Below, in pieces: positions 48,815 through 62,217 of a stretch of 64,000 bases of DNA (position 1 is its first letter; each line of letters opens with the position of its first letter). The stretch covers positions 696,447 to 760,446 of the forward strand of contig JAQGDQ010000013.1 of NCBI GenBank assembly GCA_030141605.1, in the 5' to 3' direction. Below the pieces are notes generated by a model that saw nothing but the letters and a program-made list of their open reading frames with translations, was not told the DNA's origin and made no database searches. The translations under genes and the position numbers were made by a program. Origin of the DNA: Tubiluchus corallicola. Lineage: Eukaryota; Priapulida; Priapulimorpha; Priapulimorphida; Tubiluchidae.

Positions 48815-51800
48815 TTATCGTGGTGGTCCATATCTTGGTGGCAGAGGTGTCACAGACTTCTCAATAGAAAAGAGAGATCCAAAATAGATATGCTGAACAA
48901 CTGGAAACTTCCCCAACACCTAAAACAATCATAACATTATTCCGTTAAAAAGGCATCAATCACTCTGACTGTCCGTCAGGCTATTAAACTCTAAGCATTG
49001 CAAACAAATGGAGAATAATTAATGATTTTCATGCAGCCTAGCATGCTGTAAGCCAGCTCTAGCAAGACCTACTTGTGGCAGGGCCATAGCCTTCTTATCC
49101 TTAATAATCCTGTGAGTTTAAAATGAGATACTAAACTAGGAAAGCTGTTCCAGCTACATTCAAACATGTATACCACTACACATCATCTCTTGGCATCTCT
49201 AGATAGGGATAGTATGACAGCTGACCTGCTAGAAGCAATTTTTCAAGCACACTAAAAGCAAGCCATTCCACTTACTGAGCAGGCTTGCCATTGTTTAACT
49301 TTGGTTGCTAAGTATACACCTTGACCAGCCGGCTATTCTTGTTGCTCCAGCGTGTTACTAACTATAATTAGCACAGCGTGTAATGAAAGGTGACTTCTTT
49401 CCTTGAGGTACATTGGCTTGTTGCAAACGTTTTGGCAGTTAAAGTCAAACTAAACTCTCACTATAATATAAACTTTTGCAACTTAAAATCCTACCCTCAT
49501 TACGCATATTCAATTTATTTTATTATAACTTACTGTAAAATTGTTTCTTTTGATTTTTTATCACTTCGTTGTTCGGTATTAAATTTGGAGAACCTCCACT
49601 TTTCGTCGTATGAGAGGAATGCCATTATGAGTACAGTTAGGAGGTCACCAAAGATCGAGAAACAAACATCCGTAACCAAAGATGCTTTTTGTATCTCATA
49701 CGTCATTCTCGCTCACTCTTGCAAAAGACGTGAAACACGGCGATCTTTATGGCAAAGCAAGCATTCGAGATTCGCCAGAAAAAGGTAAGTTGTTTAATTT
49801 TTGAGTTTCTGTTGTTTAAACTGTAACTAGGAATTCTTCGTGTAATCATAATAATGCGTTAAAAAACTTCCATGTCTGATGGGGTTATATAGGCCTTTAA
49901 GCAACTGCATGAATAATTACCTAACATAAAACTGCCTTGATAAGTAGGTGGAAAGTCATAACAATATGAAGATACAATGATTGTAGTTAGACTGCCAAAT
50001 TCTAGTTTATTTAACAACATGGCTACTACATCTCAAAAAAAGTTCACAAATTAATTAAATGAAATAGTAGAAATTGGTAGATATAACTGGTGCCTGATGA
50101 TACGTGTATAACGCATATACACACACACGCACGCACGCACGCACGCACACACACACATATCATGTGTGTAGTATAACATATTTACTGCACTCGTATCTCG
50201 GTTTCTCGCTGTTACAGATATCAGAAGAAATGGAACAAAATCTGGACCGTTAAAAAGTCCCGCATAATACAGACACAGTCTGTTGTTTTGCAAGCTGACC
50301 ACTAGTTGACAGGCTGTCATTTTGATCAACCTTGCTTAGAAACAAACTGTAGTTAATGTGATTCTTTCTACATATTTTATAGTACACAAAAGCGAAGTTA
50401 GCAGACATGACGACATAAAAATAGTAAAAGTTGGTCTCACAAAAGTATTTTATTTAAGCACGTTGCGCCAAAAATATAGAGTAAATTAAGCGAAGTTATC
50501 TGAGTCAACTGCCGACAGTTTTTATACACTTCTGCATAGGAACGGCCTGTAGTAGACGATTTTGAGACAATTAGGCGATTGATTCTACATTACCGTGAGC
50601 AATACGCGGCGTCTACTGTATTATCTTAGTATACGTACAATCGGCAAATTCGGACAGAAGTCTGGCAAAACGAGATATGAGTGTATTGTTTTTACATTAC
50701 TTAAGTTATCAATCAATAAGCAGCGAAAATAATTTGAAGATGTTTCCTGATCATATATATACTTAAAAACTAGGCAGACTGTGGTATTAAATGCCAATAT
50801 GTAGAAACAAATCTGCAAGCTTCTTTCAAATCTCCCACATGGCATTTAGTCATATTATAGCCACACTACATGGGATTACGATTAAGGTGAAAGAAGTTAA
50901 TAAACTCAGAAAAAACTAACAATTTAAACTCGTTATTAAAATAAGAAGATATCATTTTTTTAGTGTTTGCACCCGTAAGATGGTGCAAACGTCATGTTAT
51001 AGGTGTATCTAAAAAGACACACCTCTGGGCCTGGCAGAAGATGTTTGATCATGTGCCAGGTCTTTACCCAATCAGAAGCTGCAGCGATAATGCCATGCTT
51101 ATCATTACTTTCACCGGCCTAAACAAAAGTTTGAAGATATGCTCAGAGAATGTTTGATAGTGCTGTAAGTGCGTGAAGCGATATTGTATTACTATTACCA
51201 GCGCACATTATGAACGCATTTTATCTAAGCACGTTTAGCGAAGGTAATTGTAGTAAAACTGTATGGCGTATTTGTACAGCAAAGAGGCATGATGGTCAAG
51301 GGTCTGTGGCCTCAGTTATTTCGGTGTGTGCAGTACATGTTTAGCGCTGTTTCAGAATTCGAAGCAAATGTGGAACTTAATTAGCCGAGGCAAACCGAAA
51401 ACAACAGAAATGCCTAATTTGAAATGAATGGCTGAGTTCTGTTTAGTTCATTGTAGTAACTTATCCTCTACAAGTTTTCAGGGAATTGGATAATAAAACT
51501 TAAAAATAACCGAGTTATTTAAATTTGCTGGTTTAGACATGAAGTTGTTTTCATAGCAATTTGCTGCTTACATTTGTCAAGCATTAGCTCACCTCGGCTC
51601 TGTACATTTTTAAAAATCCCGAGTTGACTTTGTCCCAGTAGGGGACACCACTGATATTCCACAATTGATTAGAATGTTCAGCAAATACACCAGTCTTCAC
51701 CTGTAAAATTATAATCGTTACACAGTTCAGGAGCAGTAGAACTGAATAGTAACTAGATGGTTGTTGTGCTATAATGAAGGGGGACTATAATGAATTATGA

Positions 51801-54800
51801 ACTTTTTTATGCAGTTTATAGAAGTCTCACTTTTTTTACAGAATCAGTTTTGTCATAAAATCAATGTAAGCAAATAAAGAAATGAAATTTAGTTCAAGAA
51901 AATTTACTGAACTAGTGGTATCATACTGTTCAGCAGCTGTAAGCCTGCCTACTGCATAAAAAAGTTCAAAGTTTCATTAATTAAATGTGACTGTCATTGC
52001 CAGAATTTTTATAAAACATTACGGTTTATTTTACGAATTATTACCCACTGCAGGTAACGAGTTGGAGAAAGAAGACACTGAAGAATTGTGGACTAGTCGA
52101 CATTTGAACTCGAGACCTGGGATTAGTACTCCCATACTCTACCAGCCCAGCATGATAAAGCAAATCCTAAGATTTCCTCCTTGTAGGTCACAATCCAACA
52201 GCACCACCTGTACCCATGACCCTGTATCCAGTAGGGAGATACTTTTGGTATCAATACTTTCCCAAATTAGCTGGGCAACTAATAATCATTAATTAATTAT
52301 GACCGTGTTTGCCAGAATTTGCTCTGTCTGTCATGCTGAGCTGGTAGCTTAGGTACTAGAACATGGAAGTACTTATCCCAGGTCTTAGGTTCAAATCCTG
52401 ATGATCCACATTTTTTTGGTGTCTCCTTTTTTCAACTTACTTGCAATGGGTAATAATTGATATAATAAGTTGCTATGGTTTATAAAAATTCTGGCAATCA
52501 TAGTCATAATTAATTAACGATATTGTTAGTTGTTAGCTAATTTGGGAAAGTATTGATACAAGTTTGTTCACCAGTTAAATTTTGCACATAGACACCCGGA
52601 TTCCTCAAACAATGTAACAGAAATTACTGATCTGGAAATTGTGGTTTTAATTCTTTCTCCTAATTAATAAACACAAGTAGTAAGTTCAGTTTACCAAGAT
52701 ATTTCTGTGTAAATGATAAAAAATGATTTAATTTTCAAAGTTGAGAGCTAATTTTAAGTATCAGTATCAAATTTAATTATAATAAATTTCGCAGACCAGT
52801 TTTCACTAATATTATGTTATAATGTTAATTAAAATGCAATGATTTGGAAGTCACAACTACAAAACGCAGCTGTACGAGATACAGTCAACCTCAGGTATAA
52901 GGTACTCACTTATAATGGACACTCGCTTATAAGGGACCATCAACACCGGTCCCCATTTTTCGTAACATTTTTCCCATGTAAAAATCTTTGTATATAAGGT
53001 ACTCGGATGTAAGGGATTATCGGTTATAAGGGACGATATCTTCAGGTTTCGTGAAATAGAAATCCAGGTAAATTACCTCGCATATAAGGGACCCTATGAT
53101 CAAAGCGAAATTGATCGATTTTTAACCTCAATTTTTTGCAAACTCGGCCTTTGAACAGCTCAGTTTTCACAGTGACTTACATCTGGCATCACTGAAGGAG
53201 CTTCCTACATACCGTTTGCACTGAATGTTTAGCAATAATCCATAAAAATATGGGTAAAAGTACAGAAAAGTACAGGTCTAGATACACCCTCGGTCTGACT
53301 CAACTTCGGCTAATAAGGGATATCGGATATAAGGGACGGTTTTTTCTGGTCCGGAGGTGTCTCTTATATCCGAGGTTGACTGTAGTTACAATTGTGAATT
53401 CATAAGCTTGCTTACCTTAGACAAATCAAAAATACATTTTTGATGAAAAAATTGAAGAAACGCTTTCAAAACTGCTAACTGCAGTGTTTGCACTGTAACA
53501 ACGTACAGTATCAATTGTGTGAAATCGCTTAATGCTGAAAATTTCAAGTATTCAGACATTTCAACTATTCAACTGCAGCGTTTGCACTGTAACAATATAC
53601 AGTATCAATTGTGTGAAATTGGCTGAAATTTTGTGTGAATGCAGAAAATTTCAACTATTCAGACACGACACTCTGATACACTTTGGCCTCAAGTTTACTA
53701 TATTTTTAAAGAGAAATTCCAGTTAAAAGATGAAACAACCTTAATTTCTATTAAGCCGATCAGCTGGTTTTTCCTGGAACTCTGTACAGCAGACAGTTCT
53801 CTTGGGCTGCAGCAAGCAGGTGATCAATAAAATGGTATGTACAATCACACAAGTGTACACCAGACTAAGCTACTCGATTGGCTAATTTGGGCAGCATGAA
53901 AGGAGCGTGTCATTCTTAATATTATCCATTTAAATCACTTATAAGTGTTTAAACAAACAGCATGATTGGATAGCCAATATTCTCCTGAATAGAACAGTAC
54001 TTAATTTGTAATCATTCAGCTGTGTCTGAACCCATACAGTAACAGAAAAGTCACAGGTATTAATAAGGACTATTTTGAGTAATGCAGTCCTGAAGGAGTT
54101 AATGTGAATGGGTTAATGGGGTAAGCATTAATAACTTAGAAACATAAACATTGATTAGTACTATAGGTAATAGATAATACCTTGTGAATAAATTGTATAC
54201 ATGCCATGAACATGTAATCTTTTGCATACTCATTAGCCTTCCCAAGATCAGGATAATCTTTTGGAAACAATACAGGGTGATCTAAAAAATAATCATTATA
54301 TTGTATTAAATACGGAAAAAGAAAAATAATGTCGTTAAAAAAATATAATTTATGATTTCAAAAATTTAGTATGGATCTTTTGAACTAGAACTAGAGAACC
54401 AGAGTACTTTGAACAGTAAATATAATGGGTGTAAAAGGTATTCAATATATCATGATACATTTTTAAATTTTTATTTTTATAAAACATGTATTGCTTGTTA
54501 TGAAATAGTATGGAAAAATGGCCCTGTTGCACTAGCAGCCCAAGTAGCAATGCTTGCAGTAAGAAAGTACAACTTTTAACTGTATTTAATTCACTTTACT
54601 TTTCTATAACACCATTTCAAAGATGAAAATTATTAAACATTTTTCAAGACGACAACCATAAGACGTTACTAATGTTTATCATGAACATAAACTTTAAAAT
54701 GAACCTCGTAGCTGTGAACTTCCCCATATAAATGGAATGAACTGATAATCATCTAAACTCCATGAACCATGTGAACCTGCCGGTTCCATCCTATAAGTCA

Positions 54801-57800
54801 GTTGTAGTTTCCGTGCTAAGTCTAAATACCTAAAATATCGACAACTAATGCAGTAATCGAAAGACAAACAGATAGAATTAAAGGGTAAATCAATGATTTA
54901 ATTTAAATAATAATCAGATTAATAAACCCAGAAAAAGAAAAACAATGTTGAAAATTAATTAATTAATTTATTTATTAATACTCAATTAAAATCTACAGAT
55001 AGTGTATAAACATATCACAAAACAACACTATACAATACAACACAATAAAATATTAACTTAAAAATAAATAAAATTTTTGAGTGATTGGGAGACACAAATA
55101 GAAAACTACTTACATGTGCCTTTTATATTTGTGAAAATTGTCAAAATGATCTGAAGACAATCTTTTGCGGAAAAATTTACCATTTTGCTGCTGTCACAAG
55201 CGGAAATTCACAGAATTTGAAAGAAAATTCCATGCGTGAACAATCCAGTTTGAAAAAATTGTCCAAACTGCTTTTTGTTTTTTCTTTGCACAAATGATTT
55301 TAACGAATGGTTACTCTGCATACGATCAGATGAAAAAACCTGGTTAAAAACTTTTCAAACTGACTTATTTATGAATGACTTCACAGAACATATATAGGTC
55401 ATTTTGAAATCGTCTTTCTTCTAATGACTTTAAATTTAAAACTTTTAGTCTGTCGGGTATGAGGTATGAGCAATGCTACACCTAAAAAAGAGCTTAGGTG
55501 TAAAATATCTTTGAACACTCCCGGCAATATCAGTGTCACCTAGGTGATATGGATGCCATACTAGTGTACAATATTTAATGATTGGTCTTACGTATGTTGT
55601 TGATCTTACATATGAAAAATTGTCAACTGTAGTTAGGCAACAGAATACGAAAAATATCGCAATTTTTTAAGGGAAAACTGGACGTTTGTGTAGACATTAG
55701 TTCAAAAAAAGTATGCTATAAATATTGAAACCGCATTTTTTAACAGCAAATTTTAAATCAAAGCTTAGTTTAAATACTTTGAGCAGTTAATTTTGTTAAA
55801 CTTTCAAAGCTACACGCATTTTAGTGAATCTATTAAGACTGGCGATGGTGCCTTTTTGTCACATTTGCATGACCGACAAATAGGCGCGGTACCGTGATAA
55901 ACATAATTATGAACTGCAGTGTTCGTCTGTAACATCAGTGTGACATAATGCTCATTTTCGTGACATCACATCAGCGTCTTATAGCAATCTTTGCTTACGC
56001 CGTGTTTGACATGCAGGGAAAATGCCTACTATTGCACAAACTGTGATTAGTTTGAGACATAAGCAATAGCCATGTTCAGTTGCCGTTAATTAACTTTCCA
56101 AGGTAATTATTAAAATATTAGAAACAACAGCTAACTTTTATAGGCAAGAAAACGTATATTTTGGAATTAAAATAAGATTGAGTCTCATCAATCGTCTGGT
56201 TTTGCTTTAAAGTCTTACCTAGTAAATACCCGTAGGACGACGGCTTCCGAATCGCTTTCATTTAGCGCTCCAATTTTAAACAAACACAACAAGAAAACGG
56301 CAAAAGCAGCTTCATGACCTAAATGAAAATATTGCAAACCTAAACGTAATTCTGTGATATCCTTTTAAACAAAAGTTAACCGTTTACTTACTGCTAAATA
56401 TACTGCACGGTTCATGCTCACAATCTTTGACTATAGAAGCCTATTAGTATGATACAATCATGGGCATCTGCTGGGGGTGACAAACAGGTCATTTGATCCT
56501 TCTCAATCAAGCCTTGTAACCTTGGGCGAGGGGGTTTAGAAGTTGGAACTTTATAATTAATTCCCTAAGAAGTGTCAGGACTCGGAAATTTCTATTCTCT
56601 GTCTCTCACTCAGTAGTACGGTAAATTACCTGATATAAGCTATTGTCACTCTGGCTTAAGAGGCCAGGGCCATGAGTCAAGTGGTCACTATGAACAGCGA
56701 CAGGTTAGGACAGTGGTTCCCAAAGTAGGGGTAAATTACCCCCCGGGGGTAATATGGTTTTTTTGGGGGGGTAACGGGCACCCCCCTGAAAATTTTAAAA
56801 CTTCGCTCGGAATGCATTTTACGTAGTTTTCTTCTTGAAGAGACTGCCTCCGGCAGGCAACACTGTGTAAATAAATAAATAATACATAAATAATTTTGCT
56901 TGCTTGTGGCATATACGTGTGTTTACTTTTTGAGTTGGAGAAGTAGTACTAGGTGGGGGGTAATGGACACGACCGGGTTTCCCGATTTGGGTAACGGTCT
57001 GAGAAAGTTTGGGAACCACTGGGTTAGGACGAACCACAACTACCGATACAAAAGGAAGGACTAACGTCTTTAGCAGTGACAAAACCATGCAGTCTCAGGT
57101 CACATCAGTTCATGTTTATCTGAAAAGTTTTTTCTTTTTTTACCTATTTTTATGTCATAATTTTTATGATATTTTTAGGAGTACATCCCTTTGCCCCGCC
57201 CCACACCCCCCTTGTAAAAGTTGCAGGGAATGCCCTTAGATGCAACTTACGTTAGTAAAATATATCTGTCCGACTTCATAGGCCCTATCAGCTACTTTTC
57301 ACATCACTACAATGAGTGTTTCTTCAAATTAAATTTCACTAATGAACAGGCAGAGGGCTAATACGTGACTGGTAACTGTGAATCAGTCTAAACTTCGGCA
57401 CCCAGTTCACAGAACCAGATAAAAGTGCACCGTGATACAGACTGAAACTTTAAACTTATGCAGGTAGAAAGTTAGCTTAGTAAATGCCTACTGGAGTACT
57501 TCAGTTTTGAATACAGATTGAAGACTTTAAACCTATATGGGTAGCAAGTTAACTTAGTAAATGCCTACTCAAGCACTTCAGTTCTGTTGTCGTAGTTGTT
57601 GTAGTTTAACCAAAGAAGAAATAACTTCAGAACACCAACATTGTTGATTTGATTTAAATGAATTACGGAGTCTGTGAGAAAGCAAGTTTGGATGGGAAAA
57701 TCAATACCGCAGAGTACTGGACCAAGGTTATACTGAATTTTCAGGGATTTCGTAAAGAATGTTAAAACTTGAATACTTCAACAACTGCTAACTTTGCCAA

Positions 57801-60800
57801 ATTATATACTGGGCTGATATGTTAATTCGACAAAAAATTTACAACTGTGAAACAGTTGACAAAGGCACATACATGAAAGTGCAAGAACAAGTTTTGCAAA
57901 TGTCAAATATGTCTAAAACACGACAAATAAACAACAGGTGAGTATGGTGAACCCAGGTCATACTAGAGATCAAGTGGTGATAATGGAAAATCAGCCTAGA
58001 AAAGGTGAAATTTACTGACTTAGTGCAGCTGTAGCAGGAGCTTTCGTTAATTATATCTCTCACAAACAGAACAGCTAAGAGCTTTTGCAAATTATCTACA
58101 CTGCATATTTGCTCTTTTACTTAATTATGGCATCAATGTTAAATATTTGTTCTTCACAAATTTTAAAATGCAAAATTAGCCAAAAGTTTACGTGACAATT
58201 TTCATAATAGCGACACTCAGGGGTAGATGCAGGATTTTTAGAAAGGGGGTGCCGGAATGTCAAAAAATGAAATGTTTCGTTTACCACCGCGGAGCAGGAG
58301 GGAGCAAGAGAGGGGGTCTGGAGACAAAATTTTTGGTAGGTCTAGTATTACAATAGTAGATTGCAAGGTTTGTATGGAAGACACGCCGAAGAATTCACAC
58401 TTTACACATGAACACTGTGAATGTATTCTGACATAAAATGATTTTGCCATGGCAAGAATGTACTGTTCCATCCCCTGGATCCACCTATGACATTTATAAA
58501 TTTATCTAGGTTTTTATGCTACGATGTTTTTAAGCTTTATTATTATGTCTTTCTTTATTCATTAAAATACCTGTCCCGTAGTCAATTCTGGTTGAGTTAC
58601 CAACGCTTTCAATAAGGTAAGTGCTTATCTCATGAACGGCAGCATGAAAGATTTCTGGTATTGCTTCTTTTAACACTGATTCTGCATTCTACAGTAAAAA
58701 GAGACAAAAAAGCAATGATACACCAACCACTTTATTTGGGATTCAACATTCAGTTATCTTCAGATGTGCAGGACAAGACAAAAATTCTTTGTTTGTACAA
58801 TCAAACTTAAATTCGGTAAAAAAATTGCTATTCTTTTTAAGAACATGATTATAATCAAGGCTTAGCAGGTTTTAAAAAGGGATAAGCGGATCAATTAATT
58901 TTCCGGTCCGCAAACTTGAGATCCGCTGTCCGTTAAAAATCCGTATTTTCCTATTAACAGCGATTCAAAACTGCAATACTAAGTTAATCCAAATCTGCAA
59001 TTCATCCTGATTCGCAATGTTTCCGATCCGCAATCCTGCTTACATGACAATTTTTAACACAAATCGGTATACTAATTTGCATTTTCGCCTAATCTTGGTT
59101 TAAAAAAATAAAAATATTTTAAGTCAGTGGAAATTGCATACTGTTGCAGGTGGGTGGTTTCACTTTCAATGATTAGTTGCAACTGTAAGAAGGAATATTA
59201 GAATATTCTCTATCTGACATTATTGTATTATTTTAACATTAGTATTTTTAATAGCAAATAAAAGATTTTACTACTGCTGACACTACAACTACAACCACTG
59301 CTATTACTACTACAGTACTATGTTCGTTTAATGATTAATGAAGCTGATTATTATTTTCATTTTGTTGTTCAATTTGTTCAATCCACGTCTGGTCCGCGTT
59401 CTCCCTTGTTTTCAATAATAGATCAGCAATCTGATCTGATCCGCAAAAACCCAGTCTGCAGGGTCATGGTCCACTCATTACTGCTTTAAAACTGAAACTC
59501 GAATCCTTTATTATCACTCTTAATTGTAGCAGATTCCGTATGTATTATAAAATATAAAGTTTATATCCAAACAAACCTCCTCCAGCTGTTTGAAAAATGT
59601 CCTAAATGCTTTATTGCCAAACCTCTGTGGTTGCTCTATAGGTGGAATATCATCAACCCACCTACTGAGTTTATCTAACATGTTTAACAACCCTTCAGTC
59701 ACCTGAAATAATAAAAATAGACATTTATTTTCTCCAGCATCATTTACAGTAAGTATTAGTTAAATGTTAGATAAGTGCCATCACTGAGCCAAAGGGAAGG
59801 GCCAAAGGGTCATCTAGTCTGGTGCATACAGATAAAATTTAAAATAATCGGTGATGCTGCAGGTAACAAAAATTAATTAAAAAAGAAAAATAATACAACA
59901 GTAGAAGTAATTGTCAATAAACTACAGAAAAAAAGTTAAATATATAAACTTAAGAAAGAGAATGCAATTTGGGGAGGGGCAACAAAAAATTTGGAAACAA
60001 TTAACCAAAATTGATAAGCAAGAAGTAAAACGTTAGCTGATGAAACATAACTGACCTAATACGTTTCAAATGAAATGAACTATTCAATTTTCACGATTGC
60101 AGCAAAACAATCCAATTTAATTTTAATCTACAATGTATTTATCTCTTTTGGTGCACTATAGAATAATCTTACTCACAGGTTCGATAGGTAGGTCATAAAA
60201 ATATTGTTACAGCAAAAACTTACAAGCTAGAAAATGGAAAGTGAAAAGACTAAAAGTCACCTAATCTACTGTCCCTTACTGGCCATAGAAAATGACCATT
60301 GGACACTGGTGGCACAATCAAATTTACTGTTTTCAGTTTAACATAAGAAATATGATTAACCTTTTAAAATGATAACATTTATTATTACTACATAATTAAG
60401 CAATCCAAAATAGAAAAAAATATATAAAGTAATGGGATTAATAAAATAGGATATAACGTCAATTCATTCAAAAAAATTATTTTGCATTACAAAACATATT
60501 TTAATCATCAGGTTACAGACACACAAAACCTGATGAAAAACATTTTATTTTCAGTTAACAAATCTGGTTTAATTAATATATTAAGATGTCATTTCACGCC
60601 TAGGAACATGATCTAAATTTTGACTAACCATAATGGCTTACTGTAATTGAAAAGAAAACATAAAAATACTTGCTTCAGAAATATGACAGTCATCAGATAT
60701 TTTTTTTCCTTTTACTTTTTCGTTCATGGATTGAAGAAAACCAACAAAGTCTGAATAAGCCTGCAAAAAATCAAGCAACATCAAATTTGGAAAATTCGCT

Positions 60801-62217
60801 TAATAGTTGATTATTCATAAAAAATAACATTACGTAATTATTCATTAATTATTTTGCAATAATTTTCTTCAATTCCAATTTAGTAATTCTTGTGCTGCAT
60901 ATTTCGCAACTTTTGTTCTTTTGGTGACACTTCTTAATCACGTTTGAAGTCGTGCCATTAAGGTGATTATCTTTTTTGGTTCACCATGATTCCATTCGTG
61001 TATTTTTATAGCATCGTGATCAAAAGCTTGGCATATATTTTGTGCCACCTGATTAGATCAGAAAGGCTTAAAGGCACACAGGCTTCTGTTAGTTCCCTAA
61101 TAATTTTAGGTGATAAATTGCCAAGCAAGCCCAAGTTCAAAGTCAAAAACAAAACAAAACAAAACACTTGGTAGACACTGCAAATGAAATTGTGCAAATC
61201 GTCCAACAAAAGTAGTTTTGTAAAGAGTATACTCAAAGGTGGACTAGATCAAATATCCAAATCATGTCATTGATACAGTCGGGATCCTAAATGTCATAAA
61301 AGGATGTGATACTTGATGGAGAATACTTTCGACCTGCTTGTATCTCCAAAGGCACAGAACGTTCTGTTTGCTTACTAAAATATGTTTCCTCTATGCTCAT
61401 AATCAAGCATTTCCAGTATGAACGTGTTAGCAAAGAACACGTCATGTTGTTTATCTGTACAAAGTTGTGGACTGACAGTTTTAAACAAAAGGCTTATGTA
61501 TGCCTAGAGCTTGTGCAGTTAAAGACTACTCATACAATGCAGGAAAAATGGCCAACTTGCCAATTAAAAAAGAAACCAACGCAACACCTTTAGAAAGTGT
61601 TTTTTGGTTAAATTACATGAGCAAGTATTTGACGAAACAAGGATGAACAAGTGTAATTTTACAACTTGATATTTACATGCCTAGTAACACGAACCATTTG
61701 TCTCAATGTTTTGCACACCATGGACCACAGCTCAATAATCAATGCCAAATTGCCAATACAGCATTTTGCCAGGTGAGGCAAACCAAAAATTCTCAGAAGT
61801 GACTGTAACATTAATGTGGTGGGTGCTGACAGTGTTCCAAAGAAATCTTTTGCGGACTGGAATCACTGGAATTTCTACTGTTAATGCAATAAACAAATAA
61901 GTGCAAGAATTGAACAGATCGTATTATGAAGCTAAAACTAATCATACTTGAGAATTTTGCCATTTCTTCATGTCCATCTGTGAACGTATTTCCTTTTGAG
62001 GTGTAGCATATTTATGATCTGCTCGAACAACACCTGAAATATAAAATAAAACTTTTCAGAACTTCACTGTTTTATAATTCTTCGCTGTTATTCTTGTTCG
62101 ACATTCCGCTTTAAAGATGTACTAATTAAACAATGTGATAAACAATAATAATTAAACAATAATAATAATAATAATCTATCTACCGGCTACAGTTGATAAA
62201 TCACAGGAAGCAGCCAT
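48815..62217 (-). CDS. PTPA: Serine/threonine-protein phosphatase 2A activator (PTPA), ten exons
   Basis: PTPA (PPP2R4) is a PP2A-specific activator and prolyl isomerase that, with ATP, primes the PP2A catalytic subunit for metal loading. Exons in coding order: 62184-62217, 61948-62033, 60674-60760, 59577-59702, 58571-58688, 56219-56318, 54705-54829, 54181-54281, 51593-51700, 48815-48919. They join in phase to 330 codons with stop (329 aa; human about 320-360). Diagnostic stretches: [108 protein letters not shown] and [14 protein letters not shown], all matching the family including the ATP/PP2A-binding region. Exon 3 needs a GC donor (60673-60672) to align with the family without an inserted residue or stop. 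The last residues (PPRYGPPR) differ from human. Introns carry SINEs, MITEs and microsatellites. Confidence 0.97.
49445..49695 (+). repeat. Dispersed repeat E, copy 2
   Basis: Matches the reverse complement of 9490-9725 over most of its length. It lies in PTPA intron 9. A 132-codon frame that runs through it (49390-49788) is therefore judged fortuitous. Confidence 0.65.
50116..50158 (+). repeat. (CA)n/(CGCA)n microsatellite
   Basis: CA units with a central run of GCAC units, in PTPA intron 9. Confidence 0.93.
51986..52565. repeat. Foldback array of tRNA-like SINE units in PTPA intron 8
   Basis: The arm 51986-52155 and the arm 52331-52510 are inverted copies (TTGCCAGAATTTTTATAAA against its complement at 52481-52499, and so on), about 170 bp each. 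Each contains a tRNA-like stretch; the right arm has an A-box-like TGAGCTGGTAG and a consensus B box GGTTCAAATCC. The spacer itself holds TATCAATACTTTCCCAAATT (from about 52250) that is again inverted at about 52540-52560. The elements are too distorted to be functional tRNAs. Confidence 0.75.
52882..53382 (+). mobile_element. Tc1/mariner-type MITE family D (501 bp) with TA duplication
   Basis: Left end CAGTCAACCTCAGGTATAAG and inverted right end CAGTCAACCTCGGATATAAG differ in two or three bases. Both flanks are TA. Inner ATAAGGGAC motifs recur. CAGT termini with TA target fit the pogo/Tigger group. No transposase frame. PTPA intron 8. Confidence 0.88.
53470..53667 (+). repeat. Tandem duplication of a ~95-bp unit
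   Basis: Two units share AACTGCAGxGTTTGCACTGT, ACAGTATCAATTGTGTGAAA and GAAAATTTCAA with a short indel between them. PTPA intron 8. Confidence 0.85.
55990..56211 (+). mobile_element. Possible sixth, diverged relative of family A (right part)
   Basis: TTGCCGTTAATTAACTTT and ATATTAGAAACA match the right half of family A, and the stretch ends in GGTTTTGCTTTAA, the inverted form of the family A left terminus. The left boundary is not found. It ends just inside PTPA intron 6, close to exon 6. Confidence 0.4.
56711..57021 (+). mobile_element. hAT-type MITE (311 bp) with perfect 8-bp target duplication
   Basis: Left end CAGTGGTTCCCAAAGTAGGG and inverted right end CAGTGGTTCCCAAACTTTCT are close to the hAT/Charlie consensus. 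The flanks 56703-56710 and 57022-57029 are both GGTTAGGA. The intact duplication suggests a fairly recent insertion. It lies in PTPA intron 5. Confidence 0.92.
57436..57588 (+). repeat. Tandem duplication of a ~77-bp unit
   Basis: Two units share ACTTTAAAC, TTAGTAAATGCCTACT and ACTTCAGTT in the same order. PTPA intron 5. Confidence 0.8.
58218..58489 (+). mobile_element. MITE-like element with imperfect terminal repeats
   Basis: Left end CAGGGGTAGATGCAGGATTT and inverted right end CATAGGTGGATCCAGGGG share about 12 of 16 positions. A GGGGG-rich subterminal stretch follows the left end. No clear target duplication was seen, so the superfamily is open. PTPA intron 5. Confidence 0.45.

Noticed and set aside
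49390-49788. 132-codon frame that might be a small gene
   Set aside because: Most of it lies in dispersed repeat E, which also occurs inverted at 9490-9725; no recognisable domain.
51987-52292. 101-codon frame
   Set aside because: Runs through the tRNA-like foldback repeat.
52080-52415. Functional tRNA genes
   Set aside because: B boxes are good, but the D-arm spacing is too long and acceptor and T stems have mismatches; these are tRNA-derived SINE sequences.
58870-59465. Stretch rich in GATCCGC motifs in PTPA intron 4, possible MITE
   Set aside because: The two ends match only weakly when inverted and no target duplication was found.
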